24,489 nucleotides of DNA from UBA6770 sp965661115 (GCA_965661115.1 CBFICO010000024.1:1-24489), one strand, 5' to 3'; positions 1 through 7,626 are shown, counted from the first letter of the stretch. Notes: generated from the sequence alone by a model not told the origin. Program-made: numbers and translations.

Positions 1-1554
1 GGGTTCTTCATAAGTGCTTACTTCTACTTTTTTTGAGCTCCTTTTTAGCATCGGAATATTTTATGGCATCAGAAATCAAGTTCTTGAGTATAATCGTAAG
101 CCTATAATGGTCTGAATTTATAATCTCTAACGCTTCCAAATTAGTAGTAAACTCAGTTCCTTTAGCTTTAGGGTGATGCTGGTAAAGCTTGAAAATACTG
201 TCAACTATAGCATAAAGGTTTATATCCTCAAAATCAACGCTAGTGTTTTGGTTTTTATAAAATTGTATGATTTGCAAAATAGTCATATCCAGCTGATTGA
301 TGCTCGTTTTCATATGCTCTAGATATTAAGTTATATCTTCATCTTTATAGGTTTCAATCACTTCAATAAGTCCTAAAACTGCAGTGAGTGGAGATCGTAA
401 ATCGTGCGATGTATGATAAATAAAACGATCTAGCTCCATATTCAACTGTTCAAGCGACTTGTTTTAATCTCTTAATTCATCGTTTTTTAGTTCTATTTCG
501 TGCATTTGTCCCGTTATGCGCTAACCTAAGTTTAAAAAAGATACTTTAAGCTTTTCCAACTCATCCAGTTGGCTCGAGTTTACTCCTATTTGTTTCAATT
601 TTACTACCGATTCGTCTAAATTGGGCTGCGTGATTATAACTGTCAATAAGCGAATTGGCCTTGTAATTTTATTAGCTATGTAAAAACTCAAGAAAATAGA
701 AAGTATTACTACCAGTAGAGTGGTAACTAGTAATAACCACTTCAAAAATTCTAACTGATTATCCAACCGTCTATTGAATACTCTAGTAAGTTCCTTAAAT
801 TGTTTATCAAGCGCCAAGCTCAACAACTCTACTTCTCTAATAATACCCGACTCCCCCATTTTACCCAGCTCAGAGCTTAATTTGGTGTATTCTAAAAAAG
901 TCTCTTGATAATTACTTAGTAAAAACATGCCCAAATGATCATCATTCCTGGCTAGTTACTTATCCAAAACTTCTACCTCTAGCATTAATTTATGCACATA
1001 TGCTGAATCTTTACACAGAATGAAATCCTTTTCGTGTCTTCTTATTCGCAGTAATGTTTCGGTTGGCACATTGGGTATAGACTCTAACTTATGAATGTAA
1101 TTGCGCATTTTACCTTCAAGACCATGATCTTTAAAGCCCTTTTCAAGAATTTTTTCTTCTAAAAGCTGTACCTTTTACTATACCATGAAAACTTTTTCCG
1201 GATAGCTTGTAAGTTTTCAAGCATTCCAATTTGTCTGGTTGTTGAACTAATGAGCAATTTTTCAAATTCAGCATCAACATTAGACTGATTCCATTGAATA
1301 TCTTTCATAACTCCAACGCTACCTTTACTGTAAAATCTTTCTTTGTTTATGTCTGTGTTGAGGTATCTGAACATTTCAGAATTAGCAGAAAGCCAGTTTA
1401 TTTGTGCATCTGCTATGGCTTCTCGCATGGTGCTCAAGCGTTTCAACTCATTCAGTGAATAAACCGATAAGGCCAACTGCCCGAGCAGAATAGCAGAAAA
1501 AGTACCGAGTTTAAACAGTAATTGATTTCTAATGTTCCGATTTATCTTTAATAT
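1..1554 (-). pseudogene. Membrane sensor histidine kinase, broken by stops and frameshifts, runs off left edge
   Basis: Reading leftwards, one continuous protein can be reconstructed. It has an N-terminal membrane helix (about 1520-1450), a helical periplasmic sensor domain containing RRHEKDFIL (about 1050-1010), a second membrane helix (about 755-670), a HAMP-like KITRPIRLL segment and a coiled coil. A HisKA box follows with the phospho-acceptor in HTSHDLRSPL (about 405-375), then the start of a HATPase N-box, LKNLISDAIKYSD (about 95-55). The frame is interrupted by TAG and TAA at 1180-1175, TAA at 958-956, TAG at 523-521, TAA at 466-464 and TAA at 328-326. All lie in one phase, and glutamine fits the protein at each. 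Two frameshifts fall at poly-T runs of the plus strand (1193-1197 and 28-34). No ATG is found at the 5' end; ATA codons at 1554 and 1545 sit where a start would be expected. The protein would autophosphorylate and signal to an unseen response regulator. Loss of function is the simplest reading. Confidence 0.85.
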
Positions 1555-1615
1555 GTGGCGTGTTCTATAAACCGCAATTTTTATCGATAAAATACAAGGA
1601 AAGTTTCGGGAACTT

Positions 1616-1623
1616 TAATTTTG
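1616..1623 (+). promoter_or_regulatory. Candidate Bacteroidota -7 box upstream of the dehydratase gene
   Basis: TAATTTTG matches the TAnnTTTG consensus of the primary sigma factor in Bacteroidota and lies 33 bases upstream of the ATG at 1657. No clear TTTG -33 element is visible at the usual spacing. Such boxes occur by chance in AT-rich DNA, so this is weak evidence. Confidence 0.3.
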
Positions 1624-1656
1624 GATTAATCGGAAATAAACATTTAACCTTGAAAA

Positions 1657-1914
1657 ATGGAACCTTGGAAAAAGCAAAAAAACAAACTGATTTGTGAAGT
1701 GAAGTTTCGCAATTTTAAAGAAGCAATGCGGTTTGTGAACGCCGTGGCAGAAGTAGCAGAAGAACAAGCTCACCATCCAACAATTTATATAGTTTACAAT
1801 AAAGTAAAACTTGAGCTTTTTACTTTTGATAGGCAGAACACAATTACCGAGCTTGATTATACCTTACAAAAAGCAATTGATAACATATTACCATCTTACA
1901 TAAACCCCTTATGA
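1657..1914 (+). CDS. 4a-hydroxytetrahydrobiopterin dehydratase (pterin carbinolamine dehydratase)
   Basis: The protein is an 85-residue single-domain member of the PCD/DCoH family, which dehydrates 4a-hydroxytetrahydrobiopterin to recycle the pterin cofactor of aromatic amino acid hydroxylases. The family's signature is visible as EEQAHHPTIYIVYNKVKLEL (residues about 34-54), where the His-His-Pro lies in the active site. The usual third histidine region (T-H-D) is replaced by TFDRQNT, a modest departure. Its length is slightly below the usual 95-110 residues. The TGA stop overlaps the ATG of the next gene (ATGA at 1911-1914), so translational coupling with the acetyltransferase is likely. No aromatic hydroxylase is in view, so the pterin partner is not known from this window. 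Confidence 0.88.
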   Translation: MEPWKKQKNKLICEVKFRNFKEAMRFVNAVAEVAEEQAHHPTIYIVYNKVKLELFTFDRQNTITELDYTLQKAIDNILPSYINPL

Positions 1915-2381
1915 GTATTCAAATCAGAAAAGCAACCCAAAAAGATATAGAAAGCCTGCAATCGCTGTAGCTCGAGATTATGGCTTACCACCAAGGTATG
2001 GGTCCAATGTTTTCGTATGACGCTAACGAGTCCGAATCACTAAAACAATCGCTAATAAAAAGAATTGAATCTGAAGCGGAGCATTGTTTTGTAGCCATAC
2101 AAAATGAACTAATTGTGGGATGTTGTTTTTCAAGAATTAATGATTTACCAAGCTTTATGGGAATTAAACGTACAGGATATATTGCAGAAACCGTTGTTTC
2201 CGATGCATGCAGAGGAAAAGGTATTGGTCAATCTCTTGTAGAAAAAACGCTTGGCTATTTTAAAGAAAAAGGCTGTAATGCTGTGGAATTGCAAGTGGCG
2301 GTGCAAAACCCAAAGGGAATTAAATTTTGGGAAAAACTCGGGTTTAGTCCAAGCACCTATCACATGCACAAAGTGTTTTAA
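1911..2381 (+). pseudogene. GNAT-family N-acetyltransferase with in-frame TAG at codon 20
   Basis: The frame opens at ATG 1911, overlapping the upstream stop, and reads MSIQIRKATQKDIESLQSL before a TAG at 1968-1970. The same frame then continues to a TAA at 2379-2381, giving about 156 residues in total. The remainder is a full GNAT fold. It has the beta-4 segment ending ETVVSDACRGKGIGQSLVE, which contains the acetyl-CoA pyrophosphate loop (R/Q-x-x-G-x-G/A form: RGKGIG), and the C-terminal NPKGIKFWEKLGF strand-helix-strand motif. The residue lost at codon 20 could be Trp (TGG to TAG) or Gln (CAG to TAG), since relatives commonly have an aromatic or polar residue before LE. An internal start at ATG 1980 would give a 133-residue protein lacking the first strand and part of helix 1, which probably would not fold well. 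Its stop overlaps the convergent gene's stop by 4 bases. The substrate cannot be inferred. Confidence 0.75.
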
Positions 2382-3049
2382 CGGGCCAACACTCCTTCAA
2401 TCGCTTTTATAATTTTATCTCCTTCGGCATAGCCGTTGGTCACTAACATTAATATTCCGTCATGTTCTAAAATAACTGCAGGAAAGCCTTTTACGCCCAT
2501 TTGTTGCGCCAATTGAAAATCCTTTTTCACTTCCATTTTAGCCCAAGAGCTTTCAAAGGTGTTTTCAAAATCGTCTGCTTCTACTTCGTATTTTTTGAGT
2601 AACGGCAAATATGCTTTGGCGCTATGGGTATTGGCATTCTGCTCATAAAACAAATGCTGAACATCTTTAAAGAAGTCGAACTCTGCTTTTCGGTTTAATT
2701 CGCGCATTACCACCACCGCTCTTGCTGGTGGTTCAGTATCGTACACAAAAGACTTGTCGTTTAAGATGTCGTATTTAAATGGCTGCCCACTTCTTTGCTG
2801 CACTTGTTCCCAGTGTTCTTTTAAAAAATCACCTAAATCTGCCATGGTTTGTGTACCATAAGGACGCAGTCCACCCAATACCAACTGAAAATGCAGGGTA
2901 TCGAAGTGTTCTTTTACTTTCAATATTTCTGGAGCAAAACCGTAACACCAACTGCACATTGGGTCTCCAACGTAAATAATCTTTGATTTTTGAGCTCTTG
3001 CTGCCATGGAAAATATAATTAGGGTGAGAATTAGTACCGCATTGCGCAT
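2378..3049 (-). CDS. Exported DsbA-family thiol oxidoreductase (CSWC active site)
   Basis: The protein is 223 residues with an N-terminal signal peptide (MRNAVLILTLIIFSMAARAQ, cleavage near residue 20) and then a thioredoxin-like DsbA fold. The active site is in DPMCSWCYGF (Cys32 and Cys35). The central part is helical, and the cis-proline loop is VKGFPAVIL near residue 190. This CSWCYGF subgroup is usually annotated only as 'DsbA family protein' and is normally cytosolic. A signal peptide here suggests periplasmic action, perhaps in disulfide formation or isomerisation. It is convergent with the acetyltransferase and divergent from sod, with about 175 bases between their starts. A second, different DsbA-like gene lies at the right end of the window. 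The physiological substrate is unknown. Confidence 0.85.
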   Translation of the reverse strand: MRNAVLILTLIIFSMAARAQKSKIIYVGDPMCSWCYGFAPEILKVKEHFDTLHFQLVLGGLRPYGTQTMADLGDFLKEHWEQVQQRSGQPFKYDILNDKSFVYDTEPPARAVVVMRELNRKAEFDFFKDVQHLFYEQNANTHSAKAYLPLLKKYEVEADDFENTFESSWAKMEVKKDFQLAQQMGVKGFPAVILEHDGILMLVTNGYAEGDKIIKAIEGVLAR

Positions 3050-3179
3050 GGTGCAAATCTACAGATAGCTTGGCTTTTGAAAAGATTAATTCGTGACACT
3101 TTTTAAACCAAGCAGTGCAAATAGATGTATTAACAATATTTTAATTCACTCATACCCACTCTCGCTTCTGAAGCCTTTA

Positions 3180-3187
3180 TATATTTG
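3180..3187 (+). promoter_or_regulatory. Candidate -7 box of the superoxide dismutase promoter
   Basis: TATATTTG is an exact TAnnTTTG match 38 bases upstream of the sod ATG at 3226. No convincing -33 element is seen. The segment before the ATG is A-rich with no Shine-Dalgarno, as is common in this phylum. Confidence 0.35.
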
Positions 3188-3225
3188 AGGTTTCACACAT
3201 TTATAAAACATAAAAACTAAATAAA

Positions 3226-3831
3226 ATGGCTTTCAAATTACCAGATTTAAAATACGATTACAACGCACTTGAACCACATATTGATGCAAGAACAATGGAA
3301 ATTCACCATTCTAAGCACCATGCTGGATACACTGCAAAACTTAACGCAGCTCTTGAAGGAACGGAGCACGAAAATTCAAGCATTGACGATATTTTAGCTA
3401 ATGTTGATTCTCTTGGAGCTGGCATTAGAAACAACGGTGGCGGATATTATAATCACTGCTTATTTTGGGAAGTAATGTCTCCAAACGGTGGTGGATTACC
3501 TACTGGATTGTTGGCAGATGCAATTGACAGTGATTTAGGTGGCTTTGAGGCATTTAAAGATGCTTTTAGCAACGCAGCAGCAACACAATTTGGTTCTGGT
3601 TGGGCTTGGCTTTGTGTAAAAGACGGAAAATTAGAAGTGTGTTCTTCGGCTAATCAAGATAATCCGCTTATGCCAGGTGTTGGTTGTGGTGGAACTCCAA
3701 TTTTAGGCTTAGATGTTTGGGAGCACGCTTATTACCTAAACTATCAAAACCGTCGCCCAGATTATATTGAGGCTTTCTTTAACGTAATTAATTGGGACGA
3801 AGTGAACAACAGATACAATGCTGCTAAATAA
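3226..3831 (+). CDS. sodA: Superoxide dismutase, Fe/Mn family, Mn-type signature
   Basis: The 201-residue protein is full length for the family, which converts superoxide to oxygen and hydrogen peroxide. The four metal ligands are visible: His27 (MEIHHSKHH), His77 (GGYYNHCLFW), Asp163 and His167 (GLDVWEHAYYL). The glutamine that tunes the metal is in the C-terminal half (SANQDNP, Gln144), and a glycine-rich GGG precedes YYNH. That arrangement is typical of Mn enzymes; iron enzymes carry the glutamine next to the second ligand. There is no signal peptide, so it is cytoplasmic. It is a single-gene unit with its own terminator. The metal assignment follows from family rules and is not proved by sequence. 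Confidence 0.95.
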   Translation: MAFKLPDLKYDYNALEPHIDARTMEIHHSKHHAGYTAKLNAALEGTEHENSSIDDILANVDSLGAGIRNNGGGYYNHCLFWEVMSPNGGGLPTGLLADAIDSDLGGFEAFKDAFSNAAATQFGSGWAWLCVKDGKLEVCSSANQDNPLMPGVGCGGTPILGLDVWEHAYYLNYQNRRPDYIEAFFNVINWDEVNNRYNAAK

Positions 3832-3851
3832 GCTGCATTAAATAGAAATTT

Positions 3852-3890
3852 AAAAGCCCTTCGATTTTTCGTGGGGCTTTTTTTGTTTTT
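3852..3890 (+). terminator. Rho-independent terminator of sod
   Basis: AAAAGCCC (3852-3859) pairs with GGGCTTTT (3874-3881), with extra CGA/TCG pairing in the loop, followed by a T-rich tail. It starts 20 bases after the sod stop. Confidence 0.8.
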
Positions 3891-3896
3891 CTTCTT

Positions 3897-3964
3897 CGTT
3901 ATTCTGGACTTGATCCGGAGTTTCTACCTATTAAAATAGATTCCCGCCTGTGCGGGAATGACGT
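3897..3964. repeat. Composite palindromic intergenic repeat (REP-like)
   Basis: The first half, ATTCTGGACTTGATCCGGAG, can fold on itself. It is followed by a perfect hairpin at 3940-3959, ATTCCCGC-CTGT-GCGGGAAT, and then GACG. This layout (CTGGACTTGATCC... plus ATTCCCGC...GCGGGAAT) resembles short palindromic repeats that recur between genes in many bacteria. Only one copy is in the window, so repetition across the genome is inferred from form and not seen. It lies between two convergent genes. Confidence 0.6.
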
Positions 3965-3988
3965 TTAATTATAACCAAATCTGATTAA

Positions 3989-4037
3989 ACTACTAACTAC
4001 TAACTACTAACTACTAACTACTAACTACTAACTACAA
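3989..4037. repeat. ACTACTA heptamer tandem repeat, six perfect copies plus one partial
   Basis: The 7-bp unit ACTACTA repeats exactly from 3989 to 4030 and continues with a variant copy, ACTACAA, at 4031-4037. It is intergenic, just past the 3' end of the helicase gene. It is a simple tandem repeat that could vary in copy number. Confidence 0.9.
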
Positions 4038-4039
4038 AC

Positions 4040-4057
4040 TCCCGATAGCTATCGGGA
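4040..4057. repeat. Perfect 18-bp palindrome
   Basis: TCCCGATAGCTATCGGGA is self-complementary with no spacer. It is bounded on both sides by ACT-rich sequence of the heptamer array and lies 7 bases past the helicase stop. As RNA it could form a hairpin but lacks a U-tract on the minus strand, so terminator function is doubtful. It may be an operator-like site or a mobile palindrome. Confidence 0.7.
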
Positions 4058-4064
4058 CTAGCAA

Positions 4065-5177
4065 CTACCTTATCTGATTAAACACCACGCCCAAGCTTTT
4101 TTCATAACCACGCAAGGTTTGCAACTCTCTAGATGTTACAAAACAAAGCGATACTCCCCTTTCTCCTGCTCTGGCCGTTCTTCCGGCGCGATGGGTATAA
4201 AACTCAGCCTGATCGGGTAATTGATAATGGAATACGAACGCCAATCCTTTCACGTCAATACCACGCGCTGCAATATCGGTTGCAATTAAAACCTGAAGCG
4301 TTCCTTTTCTGAAAGCACGCATCACTTTATCTCTATCTATTTGGCGCATATCGCCGTTGATAGTATCCACCGCCACATTTCTGCTTTGCAACTGCTTGGT
4401 TAGTTTTTGAGCTGAGGCTTTTGTTCTGCAAAAAATAATTCCTCTATCCTGCTTGGCATCCCGCAGCTTCTCCATCATTAAATGAAGCTTTTCGTTCTCC
4501 TCACAAACCAAATATTGGTGCTCAATGTTTTTGTTCACCTTGTGCTTGTCGCTAACCGAAACCTTAATGGCTTCTGGCGATAAATGCTGGTTAATAATTT
4601 GACGAATACCATGTGGAAGCGTTGCTGAAAACAACCACTTCTCCTCTGCTGAAGAAACAAAGCTTAAAATTTCCTCCAGTTCTTTTTTAAAACCCAAACT
4701 CAACATTTCATCAGCCTCATCTAAGATTATGGTTCGCACATGAGATAGGTCTAATGCCTCTTTGTTCACCAAATCGATAAGACGACCTGGAGTAGCGACC
4801 ACAACGTGCGTAGGTCGTTTTAGTCGTTCAATTTGAACATCAATTTTGACTCCACCATATACCGATTCTGTGAATATTTTATCGGAGTACTTAGTAAACT
4901 TAAAAAGCTGCTTAGCTACTTGTTGGCCAAGTTCTCTGGTAGGACACAAAACCAATCCTTGTATAACATTTTGATTGGAATCAATTCTTTGCAACAACGG
5001 TAAACCAAAAGCCGCTGTTTTTCCAGTCCCTGTTTGGGCTTGCCCCACAATATCAGTCTCGTTTTCAAGCAATATTGGAATAATTTCAAGCTGAATTGGG
5101 GTGGGTTCATGGATGCCCATTTCGTTTAATCCTTTCTCTAACCCTTCGTTTACGCCCAAATTACTGAAGTTACCCAT
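4065..5177 (-). CDS. DEAD-box ATP-dependent RNA helicase (minimal core)
   Basis: The 370-residue protein holds both RecA-like helicase domains and almost nothing more. Visible motifs are the Q motif (PTPIQ, residues 25-29), Walker A AQTGTGKT (47-54), PTREL (79-83), TPGR (129-132), DEAD (153-156), SAT (184-186), ARGID (304-308) and HRAGRTAR (329-336). Family members use ATP to unwind short RNA duplexes in ribosome assembly or mRNA decay. Bacteroidota homologues often carry a C-terminal RNA-binding extension (DbpA-like domain or basic tail). Here the protein stops about 35 residues after motif VI. Repeat sequence that includes a copy of the gene's last 12 bases lies immediately downstream, so a shortened C-terminus is possible. 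It is divergent from the lipocalin gene. Confidence 0.93.
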   Translation of the reverse strand: MGNFSNLGVNEGLEKGLNEMGIHEPTPIQLEIIPILLENETDIVGQAQTGTGKTAAFGLPLLQRIDSNQNVIQGLVLCPTRELGQQVAKQLFKFTKYSDKIFTESVYGGVKIDVQIERLKRPTHVVVATPGRLIDLVNKEALDLSHVRTIILDEADEMLSLGFKKELEEILSFVSSAEEKWLFSATLPHGIRQIINQHLSPEAIKVSVSDKHKVNKNIEHQYLVCEENEKLHLMMEKLRDAKQDRGIIFCRTKASAQKLTKQLQSRNVAVDTINGDMRQIDRDKVMRAFRKGTLQVLIATDIAARGIDVKGLAFVFHYQLPDQAEFYTHRAGRTARAGERGVSLCFVTSRELQTLRGYEKSLGVVFNQIR

Positions 5178-5263
5178 CTTTGATTTTTATTAGCTGCAAA
5201 GGTATTTCATATCAGCTACTGAGAATTATAAAATACCGATCTTGCGTCCAAAGAATATATTCT

Positions 5264-5788
5264 ATGAAAACTATACTCGTATCTATTATAAGTGCACTAG
5301 CATTAATTTCTTGTTCAAGCAATAAAGACCTTAAAATGGTAGCTGATGTTGATTTAGAAAAGTACCAAGGAAAATGGTACGAAATAGCTCGTTTTCCGAA
5401 CTCTTTTGAAAAAGGATTAGTTTGCGTTACCGCCAACTACAAGTTACTAAACAACGGAAAAATTGAAGTAATAAACAAAGGTATAAAGGAATCAGACCGC
5501 AATAAAATCGAAGAATCTAAAGGCAAAGCTTGGGTTCCTAATGCTGATGACCCTTCAAAAATTAAAGTGTCATTTTTTTGGCCATTTGCAGGCGATTACC
5601 AAATAATGGCGTTGGATACTAATTACAATTACGCTTTGGTAGGCTCTCCTACGCTTGATTATTTATGGATTTTATCAAGAACTAAATCCTTAGACGATCA
5701 AATAATTAAGCAACTCAAACAAGAAGCGGCTCAGCTAGGGTTTGAAGTAGCTAGATTAGAGTTTATTGAACAGAATTGTGATAACTAA
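5264..5788 (+). CDS. blc: Outer-membrane lipoprotein lipocalin (Blc family)
   Basis: I choose the ATG at 5264 because it begins a lipoprotein signal, MKTILVSIISALALISC, with the lipidated Cys at position 17. The open frame extends 28 codons upstream, but those residues are not signal-like. The mature 157 residues form one lipocalin barrel. The diagnostic GKWYEIAR is at about 36-43, a central YNYALVGSP strand follows, and WILSRTKSL comes near the end, matching the three structurally conserved regions of bacterial Blc. Family members bind fatty acids or lysophospholipids and are linked to envelope maintenance. It is transcribed away from the helicase and towards the outer-membrane protein gene. 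No terminator hairpin was found in the 36 bases after the stop. Confidence 0.92.
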   Translation: MKTILVSIISALALISCSSNKDLKMVADVDLEKYQGKWYEIARFPNSFEKGLVCVTANYKLLNNGKIEVINKGIKESDRNKIEESKGKAWVPNADDPSKIKVSFFWPFAGDYQIMALDTNYNYALVGSPTLDYLWILSRTKSLDDQIIKQLKQEAAQLGFEVARLEFIEQNCDN

Positions 5789-5824
5789 ATTTTTACCCTA
5801 ACTCCTTCTCAAAGTATCACCTTG

Positions 5825-6718
5825 CTACGGTTCATTAATCTGATACACTAATTGCACAAAAACATTTGTACTTACAAATGTATTTTGATCGCGATCTTGA
5901 CTTGTATGTTCAACACCAGTTGTGTCGTGAATGGACACCAAATTGTACTCGGGACTTACAATACTAACTAGCATATCTAACCCAAAAGCAAAAGTAATTG
6001 GGTTGTTTTTTGTCAAGTTAAAACGCATAGCCATTCCACCACCAAATGAATATCCACCGGCTTTCATTTCCTCAATCTTGAACGTATGAGCGCCTCCAAT
6101 ACTTGCACTTTGAGTATAATCCTTCGCTTTTGTCGAAATCCTTGTGTATCCAAAAGGCGCCTTGTAATCTAAACTAAAATGTTTTAGAGGTATTGAAAAC
6201 GTTGGCGCCACCAAATAATGGGAAAAACGGGTGTTATTAAAAGTAGGTCTGATAATAAAGGCCGATCTATCGATTACATCCAAAGCATTGATATTAAATG
6301 AAACCTCATCTTGGAGTAACCTAAACCCCACTTCAATCCCAAATACAGGAGTAAAAAAATAGGTTCCATTAATATTTAAAGCAAATCCTGGATCACTAAT
6401 TCTAGGATTAAAAAACACACTGCTTCCCGCTCCAATATAGTGCCTTCTTTCTAGCATAATTTGACCTCTAGCGCCAACTACAGAATTAATAGAAGAATTG
6501 CTTTCTTCTCCTTTTAGGCTAATGGACTCGACATTTTTTAATTCTGTTTTGTAGGTGGGTCCATCAATATAATCTGACTTTTTGTATTCAATGTATTCAT
6601 CAGAAATGGTGAGTATTTTAACGCCAATTTTACCTTCAGAAGATAATGTAATAGTGTCTTGAGAGAAAGAAATTAGATGGATTAATAGGAATAAAATTGA
6701 GGTTAGAACGCGAATCAT
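5825..6718 (-). CDS. Hypothetical outer-membrane-like protein with signal peptide
   Basis: The protein has 297 residues. A signal peptide, MIRVLTSILFLLIHLISFSQ, is followed by a short soluble segment resembling the common Bacteroidota module 'K-I-G-x-x-I/V...I-x-Y-K-K-x-D-x-x-D-G-P-x-Y' (KIGVKILTISDEYIEYKKSD and then DGPTYKTEL). After that comes a series of alternating polar/hydrophobic strands rich in aromatic residues (FFTPVFGIEVGFRLL, TFAFGLDMLVSI, VFVQLVYQINEP), consistent with a small beta-barrel. The last residues resemble a terminal barrel strand, although the final aromatic is not the last residue. No enzymatic motif is seen. It is the last gene of the leftward cluster, 42 bases after the phosphoesterase stop. 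No specific function can be assigned. Confidence 0.7.
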   Translation of the reverse strand: MIRVLTSILFLLIHLISFSQDTITLSSEGKIGVKILTISDEYIEYKKSDYIDGPTYKTELKNVESISLKGEESNSSINSVVGARGQIMLERRHYIGAGSSVFFNPRISDPGFALNINGTYFFTPVFGIEVGFRLLQDEVSFNINALDVIDRSAFIIRPTFNNTRFSHYLVAPTFSIPLKHFSLDYKAPFGYTRISTKAKDYTQSASIGGAHTFKIEEMKAGGYSFGGGMAMRFNLTKNNPITFAFGLDMLVSIVSPEYNLVSIHDTTGVEHTSQDRDQNTFVSTNVFVQLVYQINEP

Positions 6719-6760
6719 AGTTTGAGCTTTGAAGCAAAGGTGATTAAAAAAGCAGAATAA

Positions 6761-7252
6761 TCACCGCTTCTTTTCAATGATTTCCAAATCTTTTATCGCT
6801 CCCTTGTCTAAGGTAAAACGCAACATAGTTTTTACTTTGTGAAAACCGTGATTTCCATAAGCACCGGGGTTCATGTGTAAGTGCTGATATTTTTTATCGT
6901 ACTGCACTTTAAGAATGTGCGAATGACCACAAACAAACAATTTAGGTTTATGCTCTTCAATTAATGCCCGTACTCTTGGGTTGTATTTCCCCGGATAGCC
7001 AGCTATGTGCGTGATAAAAACCTTAACCCCTTCCAATTCAAAGACATTGTTTTCGGGATATTGATTGCGTAAAGAGTGATTGTCAATATTGCCATAAACT
7101 GCCCTAATGGGCTTAAATGCGGAAAGGTCGTCTATTACATTTTGGGATCCAATGTCTCCAGCGTGCCAAATTTCATCGCAAGATGCAAAGTGTTTATAAA
7201 CGGACTCATCAACAAAGCCGTGGGTATCGGAGAGCAATCCTATTTTTTTCAA
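6761..7252 (-). CDS. Metallophosphoesterase, YfcE/MJ0936 family
   Basis: The 163-residue protein is a compact calcineurin-like phosphoesterase. Metal ligands are visible as Asp9 and His11 (SDTHG), Asp33 (GDIG), Asn55 (GNID), His82 (FITHIAG) and His110/His112 (CGHSH). This is the usual two-metal set of the YfcE/MJ0936 group, which hydrolyses phosphodiesters in vitro; the natural substrate is generally unknown. The start is TTG at 7252-7250, fixed by the family's typical MKKIGLLSDTHG beginning and by its overlap with the upstream ytxJ stop (TTGA, 7252-7249). Translational coupling to ytxJ is therefore likely. It is cytoplasmic, with no signal peptide. Confidence 0.9.
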   Translation of the reverse strand: MKKIGLLSDTHGFVDESVYKHFASCDEIWHAGDIGSQNVIDDLSAFKPIRAVYGNIDNHSLRNQYPENNVFELEGVKVFITHIAGYPGKYNPRVRALIEEHKPKLFVCGHSHILKVQYDKKYQHLHMNPGAYGNHGFHKVKTMLRFTLDKGAIKDLEIIEKKR

Positions 7253-7617
7253 CTGTGTTGATTTACATCGTCCAAAATATCCATAGGATCTATTTGTCCA
7301 TGCGTTGAAATGTGGATTACCTCTTTGTTCTTTAATACAATTGCTTGTGGTGATTGATGGGTAATATTTAGTTCGCTAGCAATCCAATTACTTACATCTC
7401 GGTATGCAATTAAATCTAAGTAATACACCTTTACTTGCTCTTTAAAATCTGGAGAACCATTAAGTAAGCGGTTCAATGCCATTGAACTAATGGGGCACCT
7501 TGTGCTATGTTTTAAGAGTAAAACGGGAGATGTTTGCGAACTTTCTATAGCTTGTTTAACGCCTTCAACTGTTTGTATGGTAGCCCAATTTTCTGGAAGT
7601 GTTGCGTTTCCGTACAT
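7249..7617 (-). CDS. ytxJ: Monothiol bacilliredoxin YtxJ (BrxC-like)
   Basis: The 122-residue thioredoxin-fold protein has a single active cysteine in KHSTRCPIS (Cys41), the hallmark of the YtxJ/BrxC group. YYLDLIAYRDVSNWIASEL and the cis-proline loop QSPQAIVLKNKEVIHISTHG follow. Known members reverse bacillithiol mixed disulfides on proteins, and many Bacteroidota make bacillithiol. Its presence suggests this organism uses that low-molecular-weight thiol, though no bacillithiol synthesis gene is in view. The ATG at 7617 lies 9 bases past the end of the broken DUF547 gene, and its stop overlaps the phosphoesterase start, so these genes form one leftward unit. Confidence 0.92.
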   Translation of the reverse strand: MYGNATLPENWATIQTVEGVKQAIESSQTSPVLLLKHSTRCPISSMALNRLLNGSPDFKEQVKVYYLDLIAYRDVSNWIASELNITHQSPQAIVLKNKEVIHISTHGQIDPMDILDDVNQHS

Positions 7618-7626
7618 AAATCAAAT

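Larger units (their letters stand above)
3979..4083. repeat. 12-bp direct repeat flanking the heptamer/palindrome block
   Basis: ATCTGATTAAAC occurs at 3979-3990 and again at 4072-4083. The second copy is the last coding part of the helicase gene (reverse complement, codons for V-F-N-Q-I). Eighty-one bases of heptamers and palindrome lie between the copies. Either the 3' end of the helicase was duplicated or the block arrived with a target-site duplication. Confidence 0.5.

Noticed and set aside
1980..2381. Treating the GNAT gene as an intact 133-residue protein from ATG 1980
   Set aside because: It would lack the first beta strand and part of the first helix, and the upstream ATG overlaps the previous gene in the usual coupled way, so truncation is more likely.
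3989..4057. Possible CRISPR-like array
   Set aside because: The units are 7 bp and directly contiguous, without spacers. It is a simple tandem repeat plus a palindrome, and no cas genes are nearby.
5180..5263. Upstream extension of the lipocalin reading frame
   Set aside because: The 28 extra residues are not signal-like and would bury the lipobox. ATG 5264 gives a normal lipoprotein signal.
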